Below, one piece after another: positions 12,601-27,600 of a DNA stretch of 64,000 nt. The stretch lies in assembly GCA_002633005.1 (NCBI GenBank), contig NMRA01000018.1, positions 139,901-203,900 of the forward strand. Direction: 5' to 3'. A program made the position numbers and the translations under genes. The stretch's first letter is position 1. Every line of letters starts with the position of its first letter. The DNA is from Phoronis australis (Eukaryota; Phoronida; Phoronidae). A model generated the notes under the pieces. It saw only the letters and a list, made by a program, of their open reading frames with translations, was not told the origin of the DNA and made no database searches.

Positions 12601-15600
12601 TGATCCCGACTCAGATTTGGTGGACAGAAATTCAATTACTACATATTAGTTCATTAATGTATAAATTCCACTGTCAACCCCTCTCATGTTTTTTGATCAC
12701 TTTAAGTTCACTAAATTTATTTTTGCTTTTTGACACTGACTGGGATCTATATTCTCATGTTCTATCAGCTGCAGCCACTGGCTTTGTCACAAAATACTTC
12801 TTTGCAGTGGGAAATACATAGAACATGATGTCCTTGTTCATCCATTTTATTTTCAAAAGCTTTGCTGTTTTCGTAAGGCGTAAGTACATTCCACCGCAGA
12901 GCAGTGAACATTTGACAGTAATATAATAGCAGAGAAAGATGTTAAAACACTGTTTATACCAATAGGTTGAGTCCTGTCCGCATTACATAGGATCTGTTGA
13001 CAGCACTGAATGCCCACCCGCCAAAGACATGATCACCATTTGGCGGATTAATGAATTTAAAAATGGCGTGGTTATTTCGAAAGTCAGCTATTACTCCACC
13101 TTAAACAAATGAAGCAGAACTGACTAATCCCCTCATACCGTGAATAATACGCTTACAAGGAAGTCACACATTCCTAAAGATATGTGGGAATTTTCGCCGC
13201 TCGTCTTTCTGAGCGGCTTTCACCAGGATCAAAGAGAGTGCGGCGCTGGAGTCAGATACAGATGTGATGACCACATTGTCTGGTGCGAGCAAGAACCAAT
13301 TAAGAGTAATTACCCGACTATAAACTGAAGTAAACATCTCTGTCTGCACATACTGGCGAATTTTCAAAATGCATTAATCAATAATTTTCATTAAAAATGA
13401 ACACCATGTCAGTATTCAGCTGGAAAAAACAATCAAGTTTTTGATTTTTTAAAATCGATGAACTAATAATAAAAACTACAAGTATTGGGTATGATTGATG
13501 ATAAACGACCGTGCAAATCGATATAGTCGGTGGATTTACAAATGCTGATCAGAGTTAACAATATCACATGGATTATTCTTTTAATATTCTTTCAATCTCG
13601 TTTAACCAGATTTTTGACCAGGAAACAGTCGTATCTAACTTGTGCCAACTCTTCTTCATTTTTATGACTGATAAAAAGCTAGAATTGTTATGCAGTTAGT
13701 ACAACCAAAATTGTCCAGGGATTCCAAATCTTCAGTTTGGCTATCACCATTTGCACTTAAACATGTATATATTTTATGATTTGAGTTCTAATAAAATTAA
13801 AGTTGAACTAATGACACATGTACTTTTGTTCGCTGTGAAATATTTACTAGTGTAGCTGTAAGCTGGAAAGTTCAGGGATGGGTTCACAATTAACTAATTA
13901 CTAATTAAGTTTCGCTGGCAGTCAAAATCTAACAGTGACTGTTTTTGACCCTTCAAGTTTAAATATTAAACAAAAAGATATCGACTCGTTCCCGATAAGA
14001 AAAAACAGGTAGACAGGGGTATTAAAATGAAATAACACAAACCATTATGCAACATATATAAAACCATCGTTCGTCATGGTCAAGATAAACACAAATTAAC
14101 TTTTTTAGTCATTTTGTAGTACTTAAAATGTACCAAGTTGCAGGCAGTAACTTTGTGCAAATGCCAGAGAAAAACAATTTGGGTGTAATAACAACCATAT
14201 GATTGCTAAGAAAGTAGTGCTAGCTATTACCTTTCTACTTCATTAGCTCAGATCTCCATCAATACAAAGGGCGTGCTGAATAGGCATCGCGAAAGTTGTC
14301 TGATGCTAAGGGAATCTGAGCGATGACCAGTGTAAGCAAAAAAATTCTGCACATGTGTATTTAAGGGCATCAAGGAAACCGAGTGAGGTACTGATCAAGT
14401 AATCCAAAAGTGAATGCGCCTTTGCGTGGTGACAGTGGCAAACGAATAATGAATAACACAAATGACATATAGTGACACTGTACACAAAGACAGGCACTTA
14501 ACTACAGTAGTAATCGAAATTCAATGGTATTGAGACACCAAAGATGAAACCTCAAGCAAGCTTAACATAATTCACTTACGACAGTTATAACAGCCAGTGT
14601 TAATAACATCGTCATGACAACAGACGCCATGACTAATCTACACGCCAGACTCTTCCTCAAAGTATAAGACATTGTCATCAGAGAATCTGCCAGACCACTA
14701 CCGCTGATGGACGAATGCTTTCTGCCACCCTGTAAATAAAATTACCCTAATTACTCGTATAACTATTCCATTCATAATACTAAATTTGATGGTTTGTAGA
14801 AAATTTATTACACTTTGATAATGCTCGTAATGAGTACGAGACTAATGACCTTGCATGCTGCAGAGATGTAGCATAGGAATGTATTATGAGATACGGAGCG
14901 AGCATTTGCCAGGAAACAGTATGACAACGTGTACCTAACAGTTATGAGTACCAGTTGAATGGAAAGGATGGTAACAGTCACTTACCGAGTCCACATTTTT
15001 AGAACCAGTTTTATCAAATGAATAACAGGCATCAAACTGGTTCTCAAAATCTAGGACCCCTGCATTTAGTGACAATTGCTGAAAGGTCATAGAGCATCAC
15101 ATGAAGCCATCACAGTTCAAGCCATTGAATGAATGTTTATAAAGAAGTGTCTTCAAAACAAAGTTTTAAGCCTCCCCAGGACATACGAAACAGGCCATAA
15201 ATAATGATCACCTAAGGAAACATGAGCCACAATGAAATACTAAGGTAGTTGCCACCAGTCGAACTGGTTGAATGAAAAGATTTGGTATACATCAATGTAA
15301 TTATTCACTATTAAAAGTGTAATTGTTGAAAATTCTTAATGAAAAAATACCCTAATTGCGACTCCATTTTACTTACTGTGCAGTAGTCAGAGAGTAAAAC
15401 AACCAAAAGCAAAGAGAAGACCAAGGCGCCAATACCATATCCTACAAATAGTGCCAAGCTCCTGCAATAAAGAAGATGAAAATCTCCACTACAAAGACGA
15501 AATGTGAAAAAAATAGAATAAAACAGACAATTGAATTGAAATGGGTTTGAAATGAAAAAAACACAAGTCTAAGCAAAGCCTTATGTTCGCTTAATCATAG

Positions 15601-18600
15601 ATTAATTACATTTCCAACTGTGTGGCTAACGATATGATTGATGATCTAATTGGTATGACCTTTTTTATAATGAGCAAAGCAGGACTGGCAACTGCTACGA
15701 ATTTACTCGTTTTCTACATACACTTAGGGAGTAGAAAACCATTACCTGCGAGCTTTAAAATGTTACAGATTTAATTTGCGCATTTATTTCCGAGTTTTTA
15801 AAATCAGTTCAAAGTAAAACATATCGGCCATTTTGAAGCGTGGTTCACTTTTTCAACACTTACCTGGGAAGCATTAGAACTTGAACAACAAACATTGAAG
15901 CAAATATGACAGAGGCGCAGCTGATGTAATACTTGAATGAAGAGTCGCTCTGCTTTAGGTACCCTTGGTTCATAGATTTCTCGTAGAATGAGAGGAACAC
16001 AGGATGAACGTCTTTAGAACGTAACCACCGCCTGTAAAACACAAACGACTGCACTTAGCACATGACAGACATTTTCAGTAATAGAAATATTTTTACTTAC
16101 CTTTGCCAACAATAGAAAGGTGACGCCAAAATGACCCAGCAAATGGCCAGCATCTTTTTGTGTTCATTCACTTCCCCTGAGGAAGATCGCATATAATGAA
16201 CGAAGTCAGTGTTTCATTAACTTGAATGCCCAGTATTGCACTTGACTACTAACACAGACTTCGTTCATTACATACGATCTGTCTCAATGGAAGTGAATGA
16301 ACACAAAAAGATGCTATTCCTATTAATGCTACAAAAATCTATTTGAAGTAACCAGACATTTATCTCCAGTAGGGGTAACACCAAATACATTTTCCCTCAA
16401 AATTCTCAGCGACAGCATCGTGTACTGACCTCGGATCAACTGAGCAAGACAGTGAAGTGAGATTCGCCTCCATCATGGCTAAACTCTGAAACAATGAAAA
16501 GTAACTGAGTTATCAAATAATGTAACAAGTAATCATACAGACTGTCATTTTATCCACAAATGAATAATAAGAGAAAATTGAATTCAAAACAAAACATCAA
16601 GAAACTATCATTTTGACTAGTCACTATTATTCGCAACTCTAAAATATGTGAATTAAATAATATATGTCACAGAGAATGAAAACAGTGACCATAACATTTC
16701 AGCCGAGGTCAAAACGATTTTGCATTCCTACACAGTCGATTTACTTTATTCACCCTGTATTATTAATTAGTTGGCGCGCTTGAAAACTATCCATTAATTG
16801 AATTCCAGTCTGGCAATGACTACTAATTTAATTAATGAAACCTAGTGGTATACGCTCATACTTAGGCCTATGTGCCGCCATTAAACATAATGCGTGTTTT
16901 CAAAGTGTTTTCCATAAAAGCATGACTCATTAATGCACTACATCTCACAGTGGGAACACAGAGACATCTCAAATTAACACTCCTGCTCTTCCATTTTGTT
17001 AACAGCACGAGAATAAACATGTCCTGTATTCAAATATCCTACTCACTGTCTCTCCAATATTTTTGGCTAAGCTTGCGCCCAAAATATTAGCGAATGGTTT
17101 GGCAGCACCCCACGAGTCGAGGTACTTCGACACTCTCATGGAAGCGCGCAAACTATTTTCTATGTGGTGACCCCTCTGTCTTTTGCATACGGCTTCATCA
17201 TTCTGTACCTGTGGATTGAAATTGTTTAGTGCCCTGAAGGGAAGTATAGCCCCTGATGGTTATGTGACTACTAACTGGAACTGAATACGTAACTATAAGG
17301 TTTTACAAAGTGCCAAAATAACCCAAGGAAAAATTCGCACAATTCATAGCCCCGGCAGGCACAACCATACTTCTGTGGTTGTGAAAAAACTTTAAGTTTG
17401 AAAACTAATGCGTTTTACTTGTAAAGTGCAAACTTTAGAAGAATTAACTTTTGACAAACTGTTCCTTGAAAAAATTGCTGATTCAAAATTGTTGTCAGTA
17501 AAAGGACAAGCTGATGTCACTATCAAAACCAGTTGAAGATGAAAATTCTACAGCTGAATTTTCAACTAGAAGATTACAAGAGAATGAGAAAAGAACAAGA
17601 TCTATCAAAGCTTAAATTTGATCACAAACTTAAGCACCAAATTACAAGTGTCATCCCAGTCATTTATTTTAGGAGACTTCATGCCAGTTGTTAGTGTTGG
17701 TAATACCAGGTCACAGATCGCAGTGACCTCTCTCTCAACTGCGCTCATAGTGTGCAGTTAGTTGCTTAAATACAATAATGCTGTTTCGTTATAATTTGGT
17801 GTTCGTTTGCTCACTGGCGCCAACACTAAGATACAAGAATGACAAGCTTGCTTACCGTGTCAACAATGAGAAATGTCTCGACACCCCTCTCTGCCAGAAA
17901 AGCGTCCCTCAGCTGTCCGTTACCTGGCTCTACCTTATACTCGTTATTCAGGTGTAACAGTGTTGACCTGGAGATGTGCACTCGCCTAACAGAAAAGAAT
18001 ACAAGGCATTTTATGAGTACTGACTGTGAAACAAAAGTAAGACTAATATTGTGTCCATATCTCGGCGTACCTTGCAATGCAATGCACACACTTGCAGAGA
18101 TCTTGCTTTTCTGTGACAACAAAAAAAAAAACGGATAGAATTCACGGAATTAGAGTTCCAATGAAATTCACATGCTTCATTGGTAGATATAATTCTAACA
18201 TCTTTGGTTTTTAATTTCCAAAACGTAAGAAAAAACCGTCAAATACCATGATTTTGACACAAATCCGTCGATGACAGTTTTGCAGCAGACATGTTCAAGT
18301 ATTTACTCATTCTTTCTGAAGGTGACGCTGTTCTTTTTCCGGTTTTGAGAAAAAGTAAACATGGCATGCAGCAAGTTATCGGTAAAACGGAGTTACGGCA
18401 TACAAAAATTCAGAGGAAAAACTGAAGCAATTCCCATGGCATTTTATTTATCACTTTCAATTAGCAAAAATGGAAGTTGCTAATTTGCAAAATGGAAAAG
18501 TGGAATTTTATATTCATAACTATATTCTCTTTCTGAAAACAGAAAATCAGGGTCTCTACACTTTTTAGTGAAGCTTTGTAAGATTCACTTCCCTTCCATT

Positions 18601-21600
18601 TACTGTTTAAAGTAAGAAATTTTTCCATTAAGGACACATTATGAAAGAAGTAGAATTTTATTTAGCAAAAATGTCAAAAAATACGAAAATTTCACCTGAT
18701 ATCACCCATGTAGTTTATACTGAAATGTCACCAAACAGTAATATTGCTAAAATTACGAGCATATGCAGTTAATTCAAAAAGGGTAATATTATTAGTTAGT
18801 CCTAAGTTGAAGTCTTACCACCGCCATTTTGGTAGATGTGAATTCACATCACCATTCACAACATCACTCATGGAAATCCTCAGTCTTTTGACCATTTGTC
18901 ATTGCTCAGTGATAAAAAGTCACACGATTGATGATAAACTTTGCATGGAAAATTATATAAACCGTTAATATGTGCCATGTCGTTTTTCCATGTCCATCTT
19001 GCAGAGTCTTCCTTATTTCATCCTACTTTAACGTCATAATAAATGACATTATTCTCAATTCTCATCTTGTTTTACTCTGCAACATAGCTCGTCGCATACC
19101 CCGGGCAAAATAAATTACGATAATATGAACTCTTATTCATTCATATCATATCATGCCATTCACAGAAATGGTTGATATGAATTCATTATAAAAATATTTT
19201 ATGGTGAACCATCCAAAATTGCCTGCATAAACGTGAACTCAAGAACTGAACTAGCAGATTTCCGTGCTGTGTTAGTATAGGTCTCAATATTCAGTAGTAA
19301 AGGAGAAAGAATTGAAATAAATTTTTAAGCGATGATTCATAAGACAGTGCTGTGAATGTTCGTCATGGTGATGGAAATCACGGTTAAATCTCACCAATTT
19401 CGAACAAAAAAAAAATTGTGCTGAATTTTCCCTCTTATCGTTTTTCAAAGGCTTATAACACTGTTGTGAATGTCCATATGTAAAATGTTAACATGCTATG
19501 AACATTCCCACTAAATAAAATTGGTTCTAACCCCGGTGTTTAAGGTAAACGGCGGGGTATGGAAAATTGAACTAGACCGTATTTATCCACCTTGGCTGAG
19601 ACGCGCTCGGCTCATGCTCAAAGGGATGCCGCCAAGCTGCTCTATTCATCGAGTCACGAGCGAGGATAATTGACTTCGCTCATGCGGATATGATCAGCTG
19701 ATTACAGTCTAGCCTAACAACTGTNNNNNNNNNNNNNNNNNNNNNNNNNNNNNNNNNNNNNNNNNNNNNNNNNNNNNNNNNNNNNNNNNNNNNNNNNNNN
19801 NNNNNNNNNNNNNNNNNNNNNNNNNNNNNNNNNNNNNNNNNNNNNNNNNNNNNNNNNNNNNNNNNNNNNNNNNNNNNNNNNNNNNNNNNNNNNNNNNNNN
19901 NNNNNNNNNNNNNNNNNNNNNNNNNNNNNNNNNNNNNNNNNNNNNNNNNNNNNNNNNNNNNNNNNNNNNNNNNNNNNNNNNNNNNNNNNNNNNNNNNNNN
20001 NNNNNNNNNNNNNNNNNNNNNNNNNNNNNNNNNNNNNNNNNNNNNNNNNNNNNNNNNNNNNNNNNNNNNNNNNNNNNNNNNNNNNNNNNNNNNNNNNNNN
20101 NNNNNNNNNNNNNNNNNNNNNNNNNNNNNNNNNNNNNNNNNNNNNNNNNNNNNNNNNNNNNNNNNNNNNNNNNNNNNNNNNNNNNNNNNNNNNNNNNNNN
20201 NNNNNNNNNNNNNNNNNNNNNNNNNNNNNNNNNNNNNNNNNNNNNNNNNNNNNNNNNNNNNNNNNNNNNNNNNNNNNNNNNNNNNNNNNNNNNNNNNNNN
20301 NNNNNNNNNNNNNNNNNNNNNNNNNNNNNNNNNNNNNNNNNNNNNNNNNNNNNNNNNNNNNNNNNNNNNNNNNNNNNNNAGCTTTCCACCAAGGCTAGGT
20401 GATGCAAGACATTATTATTTGTTCTTTGTTGCATTATAGTAACTGGTCTTGGCTAATTATCATTTTATGGCCTGGTCATCCATTCAGCCCAAAGTAGTTC
20501 CAGAGGTGGCTTATCAGCCAATTATTCACGCATGCTGACTCACAATAGAAGCCTGATAAGAGTGCAGGTGGATAAATGCAGTGTTCCTACAGTTTCTTGT
20601 TTTAGTGGATGTGTTCACGACATGAAAAATATTATCTAGTGGTAGCCGAGGCACAGAGCTTGAACATAGAAAGCATTCATTTGACTAATTTACCTTTCAA
20701 GAAAAAATGAGAAAAAGAAATCTGATTAGTCCGCCATACTGTGGGACTCAATTAGTGACATTTTACCACAAGTCCTGTCACAAAAAATTTCAAGACAGCC
20801 TTTAAGATAAAATAACCTTTTACTGTGATCTTGATTTCCAAGGATTTCCATGCATGTAACACAACAATCAGTTATGTAGTTTTAAGTCCCATTCTTGAAA
20901 TTTGAAAATAGAGAACTGAAATACAACTGCTTGAAGGCAGTATTCCATGCTTGTCGATGAAATGTCAGTCAATGTATCAACAGGTCTTACCCAGGTACCC
21001 CGCCAGCCTCCATGTGATTGGCTATGGTGACGTCATCTGACCAGACATCATACTGCCATTTCCTCAGCCCCAGCACTCCACACAGCACATTGCCAGTGTG
21101 GATGCCTATACGCATGTCAACATTACAACCAGTCGCCTCTCTCACCTCCCTGTAAACAATTGAGTGTTCTAAATCACCAGCGAAAATGGGCGCTAGCTTA
21201 AGAAAGAGAATAATCTGTATAACTTAACAACGAAAATAACATTCCGTTCCCATCCTTTCATGTTCCTCTTGAAACGTTTGAACAACCAGTTAAGCCTTGC
21301 AAACTGTTAACAGTTAATTATTTTAAATAACCTATTCTTATAAAAGGGACATAAGCACAAATGTATTTTCCGGCCTTGGAAGAGGGGTCCCCTATATAAT
21401 ACGGAGGGCCCCCACCTAAAGAGTCCCGTCGATCAGGGCCCTCATATTAATATTATAGAAGATGCACTATTACTGTGAGCAGTATAAAGAGTTTCCTTCT
21501 CATAACCAAGGAGTCCCCGCAGACAACACAAATGCCTTTAATGAAGTCACAAAAACTGATGACATTATCACTACAGTACTACTCATTGTCACAAACAGCA

Positions 21601-24600
21601 TCACCACATACTGATTACAAGTTCCTACCTGATAGCGTCAATCATCTTGAGCCCCATCTTGACACAGTTGAGTGCATGGCTGGGTCGTGACACAGGCAGG
21701 CCCGAGACACAGTAGTAACAATCACCCAGGATCTTTATCCTCATACAGTCATTCTCCTGCCAAAGATACAATCACTTCATTGCCAGACAAGAATGAGATA
21801 AAGACTAAAAAGCGTATTGATTGATTTACATTTTTTCTTGAAAAATCAAGTCGGTGGTGTAGTATCTATTTTAGTTGCTTATTTTTTAAAAAGTAAATCG
21901 ACCGAGACAAGCAGAAATGATGCATGATTTTTTTTACTCATTAACTCAGCAAGTCATGGCATTTCAAACCTTGCTTAACCTTGTTTACATGCCTTCGGGC
22001 AAAACCGGTGGAATTGTTACGGGCACACCAGTTTACTTGCATTTACCAAATGTTTTTCATGCAGTTTACATGACGTACCCAGAACATCTGAAATGTTAAA
22101 ACAAGGACTGGATACTTAACTAAGTGAGAAAAAGCCTACTAGGATCTTTCCTCGCAACTGATTAATAATCGGTTGCTTTTCATGACAGCATACTCCTACC
22201 TTCGAAAATTCTAATTTTGTGGCAACAGGAAATGAGATAGCAGATAATTGCAAAAAATGAGCACTGGAATTGGTTTTCGACTACAATTCACCTGAAATCA
22301 GCTACTAAAATCTCACCAATTACGGACAAAAGTAAGCGGCATAGTGAGTCCAAAATTAACTGGAGAGTTTTTACAATTATAAATGATGCCTGAATGCTCT
22401 AATTTTTAAAAACATCGAGAAGAGGGCACAAGCTTCGTAAAACATATATCTTTGCCTTTTGACACTTACCTGTCCTATCTTATCGAATGTGCCAAAAAGT
22501 TCATTTAACATCTTGACAAGTTCACCAGCTGTACATTCTGAAGCTAGTGGAGTGAAGTTGACTATATCAGCGTACAGAATACTGAAATAACACAGTCCAG
22601 ATGAGAACAAAATTAAACAACTCTGACTTATTGCAAAATCATGAGGTCAAGAGGCAGATAGTCATGTGGATAAATAAATTAATAATAAAATAATTGCAGG
22701 CTGCTCTGGTGAGCCCATTGAACTGATCACCTGGAACTATTTTTATGCTCTACTAATATATAGTTACAACCTAGCTGAGGAGCTAGAGACTTGATTGAAG
22801 GGTCTAGCAGTGTGCCCCAGTGGGACTTGAATCCACGTCCTTGAATAAAGGAAATGGACACTTATCCCTCTAGGCCACACTTGCCCCCTCTAAAAATAGT
22901 AACTTTGCCAATGCGTGAGCAAAAAAAAGCCCATTCACAACAAAAAATACTTCAAATAGCACATTAACATTAAATTTCCAAAACAACCATGATCAACCGA
23001 AAATAAATCCTGAAAAAATTTTGGATGTAAATTGATCAAAAATGTTGAAGTACTGTGCATTGCCATATGGCTCGGAGACTGGTTGAAGATATAGTACTTG
23101 AATGAATAAAATTCACAAATGATAAGAGCAAATTGTGAATATTTCAAGTTGACACAAATGAATTCCACATCAAAATGTTTCATTTTAGTTAACTTTTCCA
23201 TTGAAAAAGGTTAATTGATGATTTATTGTCATGTAGGGGACAACTTTACCTCATTTTTCTGAAAACAATTATCAATTTAACTTTTTTCTACACAAAAGTA
23301 GCACACCTAACTCATTATACACACACTTTTCTCTTTTCTCCATGTCACCCGGAAGACTAGGGGAAATCTTTTAAGGACACATCTCCTTAATCACAATAAA
23401 AAATTACGAACCGAGTCACTCAACTGCATAAAATATTCTCAAACCCTTCCATACCAAGACAGTAAAGGGAATTGGCTGGTAAAAAGGGCGTCCATTTTGA
23501 CATGGTTGGCTAACCCTTCCAAACAGGGCCATTTCACGTCACTCGATGGTGATCTGACTTCCTGTTTACCATAGAAGCAAACTGCTATTAAGACACGGAA
23601 AAATTTAAGCCTGTTCTATGAGTTTCATAAAATGTGCTGATTAAGATAAGGAAATGACCCTTCCACAAAACATTAACCAGTTCCTTTGATAAACAACCTT
23701 TACAAGCTATGCTTACCTAAATTAAACCATTTCAAAAGACATACCATGATATAATGTTCCAATTAGAGAACACTCAGAAGACACATTTTAGTCAAAAGGT
23801 CTGTTTTTGATCAAATAGCTTTTCCACCTGCAAATGCCCCCACTAGATTTTTTAAACTTTGAGTCATGATGCTTGAAATGATAAATGTTTTCATAGGACA
23901 ATAACTGGACCAAGAACACAAACTCGCTCTAACAGAGGTTTGTACCGACAAGGTTTTGGTATTGCCAACGCTTGCAACCTAAACACTGGCGACAGTACAA
24001 CTGGAAGTTCACAAGATTTTAAATCACCATGGCACATCTTGGCACCTCAGAAAAACCATAAGGTTATGTAAGAACCTAGAAAAATGCCCAAATTTGTCTG
24101 AACTAAGGAACTGGTTACTAGCTTTGAAACATCATACCTCAGAAATGGCCGATCAGATTCACACAAAACTTTCCGATACTATGCTTAATGCTCTGTTCTC
24201 CTGTTAAGAATTTTTTTAATTGACCCACTTTTGCATGAAGAGCTATTAAAATTTCTTTTAATGAGTTGCATAAAACAAACAAAACAATAACTTGAGAAAA
24301 CCGTACCAGCGTTTTAAAAGAACTTTGGTGAATCAGACGTTTATTGATTACATTGCTTTGCTAATGAACAGTACTGTTACACCTTTCCGTTTTGCTAAGT
24401 TTTAGTAGAATGACATGGTCATGTGACCCAATCAATGGCAGATAGATATAAAGTAAAAATCTTTTCTTGAAGTAAATTCTATGACTTGTCAATAAGGTCC
24501 TACATACAACCTAACAATAAACAGTGAAAGCAAGCAATGTCATTCTGCATCCCTCCCACCTCTTGTTAACAAGCCCCGTGTACCTGACGTTGCTATGGCT

Positions 24601-27600
24601 TTTTACATAAAGCTCATGAAAGCGTGTGGTAGATGTATGGCGGCGAACTTGCAGGAAGTCATGGCTGGATTGTTTGATTTTACGCATCATCTGATTCTTC
24701 ATCTCAAACGCCAGGTGTACCGGGAGAACGCTAAGCAACAGCTCTTCCTGGAAGTTAGTAAAGACACTAAGCAAAAATGGCCACCAGGTGGCAGATTAAC
24801 ACTTGTTAAAGCAGAACAAGGCACTTGGGCAGCAGTGGACAATATGAATAAAGGTCTGGCAGACTTGTGGTAAAAGTTCTTCAATTTGGGATAAAAGCAA
24901 ATCCTAAAATTGATGGCCGGATGTCCATTCCTAGATAGGCATACTGCACTGCTACAAACAACCAGAAGTTAACCAAACGTAGCTCGACAACAGCTATGTA
25001 GTAAAGCCCCTGTTAACATTTTGCGGGGAAAATGTGACATAATTAAATATTCCGCTTATCCACTGGTGCACCATATGGTGTCGCAAACTGAAAAATGTTT
25101 ACCATAATGCCAGCAGTTTATGTGTCATAGTCCACTATGAATGGGATCCTCTGGCAAACGGATAACATGGTTGAAAATGTCTGCCCAGAGAATTTGACCA
25201 AATTTCCTTCAGAGTTGTACTTCAATGATGTGGTTTTAAAGTTGATGTGCGGTGATATCTCCATGTCAAAAACCAGCAAACAAAATTTTGACTGAAGTTT
25301 CAGCTAACCAAGATTTAGTAGCCCATGCCTAGTTTCTTTCTAGTTTGTTGCCATGACTTTGAAAAACCGGACAAACTTCTGCACCATTTATCAAGTTAAC
25401 TTGAATTAGCTCCATAACTGTTACATATCTGTTGTCAGTGGACAATAAACTGTAACCCTTGATGTGAGTACTGCACTGCCAATCAGCAATGTTTCCCCTC
25501 CATCACTCACCAATTCATGTGGGATGTATAATAATTACAGCTATCACCTGGCTATACAAATGGGTAATGCATTTTCTAATGGAGTCATCATCAGGGGACA
25601 AACTAGGCAATTCACCAGTAAGTTAAATTCTTCCTCCTCTCACTAGAGACCACCAGAAGTCATGAGTGACTGGTCACCACTATAGTGCATCATGGGGCTA
25701 CGTCATCATGTGTCATCTGGGGACACCCATTATGAGCAAAGCATCTTCTTGTTGATGTCTCAAACAGATAGCCTACAAGTGGGGAAGCTTTACACCTGTT
25801 AAATTAAACAACTGGCAGGGCTTGATGCATCTCAACCCCACATTGCTTAGTCAAGGGTTAATTGGGCATTGTGTTAATTCTTTGTCTATTTAGCACAAAA
25901 TATGGTGAAATTCTACTTTGTCAACAAAAACAAAGAATTTTTTTAGTCTAACACCAGCATGGTTTTGCACTGTGTTGATGTCCTAAAACAACTGTTATTT
26001 GCAATCGGCAAAGTAACCAGTCTTTGAAAACTGGGAAAATGATAATTTTGGCAATTATTTTTGTGCAGAAGAATTACAACTCTGCCTGGGTGCAAACTTC
26101 TTGAAAAACACTAAAAATATACACTACCACCAATAAGAGAATTCAAATTTGTTTTGAGCATAAATTCATAAATTTAATCAGTGTTAATGAATAGCAAAGA
26201 TCGGTTCACTACAATGACTTTTGCTGCTGAGAAGTTCTTACACACTACCAGTTAACATGGCAAAAATTCCTCTAATACTTGGATCGTTTAAAATCAGTTC
26301 AATTAGTATTTTAACTATGTTTGAAACATAAAGAAATGGTTGTCTGGATTCTCTGGAACCTTGGTGTGAAACATAAAAATGCAACATTTATGTCAGCTTG
26401 GTCACTTTACAATTCAAGCAATTGAAAGTTTTCCTCTCATTAGGAAAAAGGCCGTTCAGTGGTATCTTGTAGATGGACAATGCTTCTCTACATGAAATGG
26501 GAAAACCGCTAAAGCCGTCCGCCCTTGATGTAACGAAAGTTGATCTAAGCTCCATTGTTGCACAGGGCAATTACTGCATTCACGGCAATAAAATACTGGC
26601 TGAAATAAATTGAAATGTCAAGGACAGAAATTGGTAATTTTTTAAAGTGTTTAGCTTCTGAAATTGAATTCCTCGTGAAAAGTTAGTGTAGAATCTTTCT
26701 TTCGCAGAAGAAATATGAAAAAAATTGGCCAAAATGCTGCAATGGATTTTTATTCGTTGACAACAGTTTTGAGTCAATACATGTATATGTTACTGTATTC
26801 ATTCAGCCTGGGAGATAATTGGCATTTGTGTAGTAACATCAAATAAAAGACAGAACCTGGCGATTAACAAAAAAAAGATTGACATCCGGCCTCTGAAAAC
26901 TGGTTTTATCTGGAATACGGACCAAACGTGAGTTAGTTGTAATGTTTCAATAGGAACCAACACTCTGGGGGTGATCGGTGGCAGTTATTCTCATAAGTCT
27001 GACTACTTGGCCCTTATCAGAGATTTACACTGGTTGGCAATGTTAAACATTCCCTGGCTTGAATTAAGTCAATGAATGTTTCCGCAGAAAGGGCGTATTC
27101 ATTAGGATGGCCTCACTAATGACATTAACACTCAGGTTACATGAACCTAGCGGCAATAACACTGTAAACACAATTAGTAAATGTTGTGGACCATCTGAAA
27201 CAAGAGCAAAGCGGAGCCGTTCGTATGTATCCATGAGTGCATCACATACAGCGCAAATGCAAGTGATGATCACTTCAAACATGCCCACTAAACAGAGCAG
27301 CGCTAGAAAACTGAATAATAGTCTCTAGGAGATTCAAAGCAAGTCAGAAATGCTCTCCACAATAGTAACACACTTGTCACCTTTCATTATGATTCACGAT
27401 TCCTCAAAAAGTTTGAAAGATTGGGAGACAGATAACAAAGGTCAAAAACATGGAAAAGCCAAAGGGGGGCGGGGGCAACATTGTTAAAATGAAGGAACTA
27501 GTTAGACATCAAGGCAAATGCAATGAAAAACAAAAATTACCACCAGGCAGCTCTGCAGTAGTCAGATTTGTCCCAAAATCCACGTCAATTGTACTCTTCC

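Noticed and set aside
13164-13367. Minus-strand open frame ending [11 protein letters not shown]
   Set aside because: Looked for the missing cyclase loop exon here; it has no matching phase or similarity. The true loop exon is at 12960-13099.
16430-16485. Candidate extra cyclase exon ([18 protein letters not shown]) with a good acceptor and a GTCAGT donor
   Set aside because: Its phases fit neither exon 9 nor exon 10 with any strong donor, it does not align with ADCY2/4/7, and the gene closes in frame at the expected length without it.
19709-20434. Long open frame across the N run
   Set aside because: Artefact: Ns contain no stop codons.
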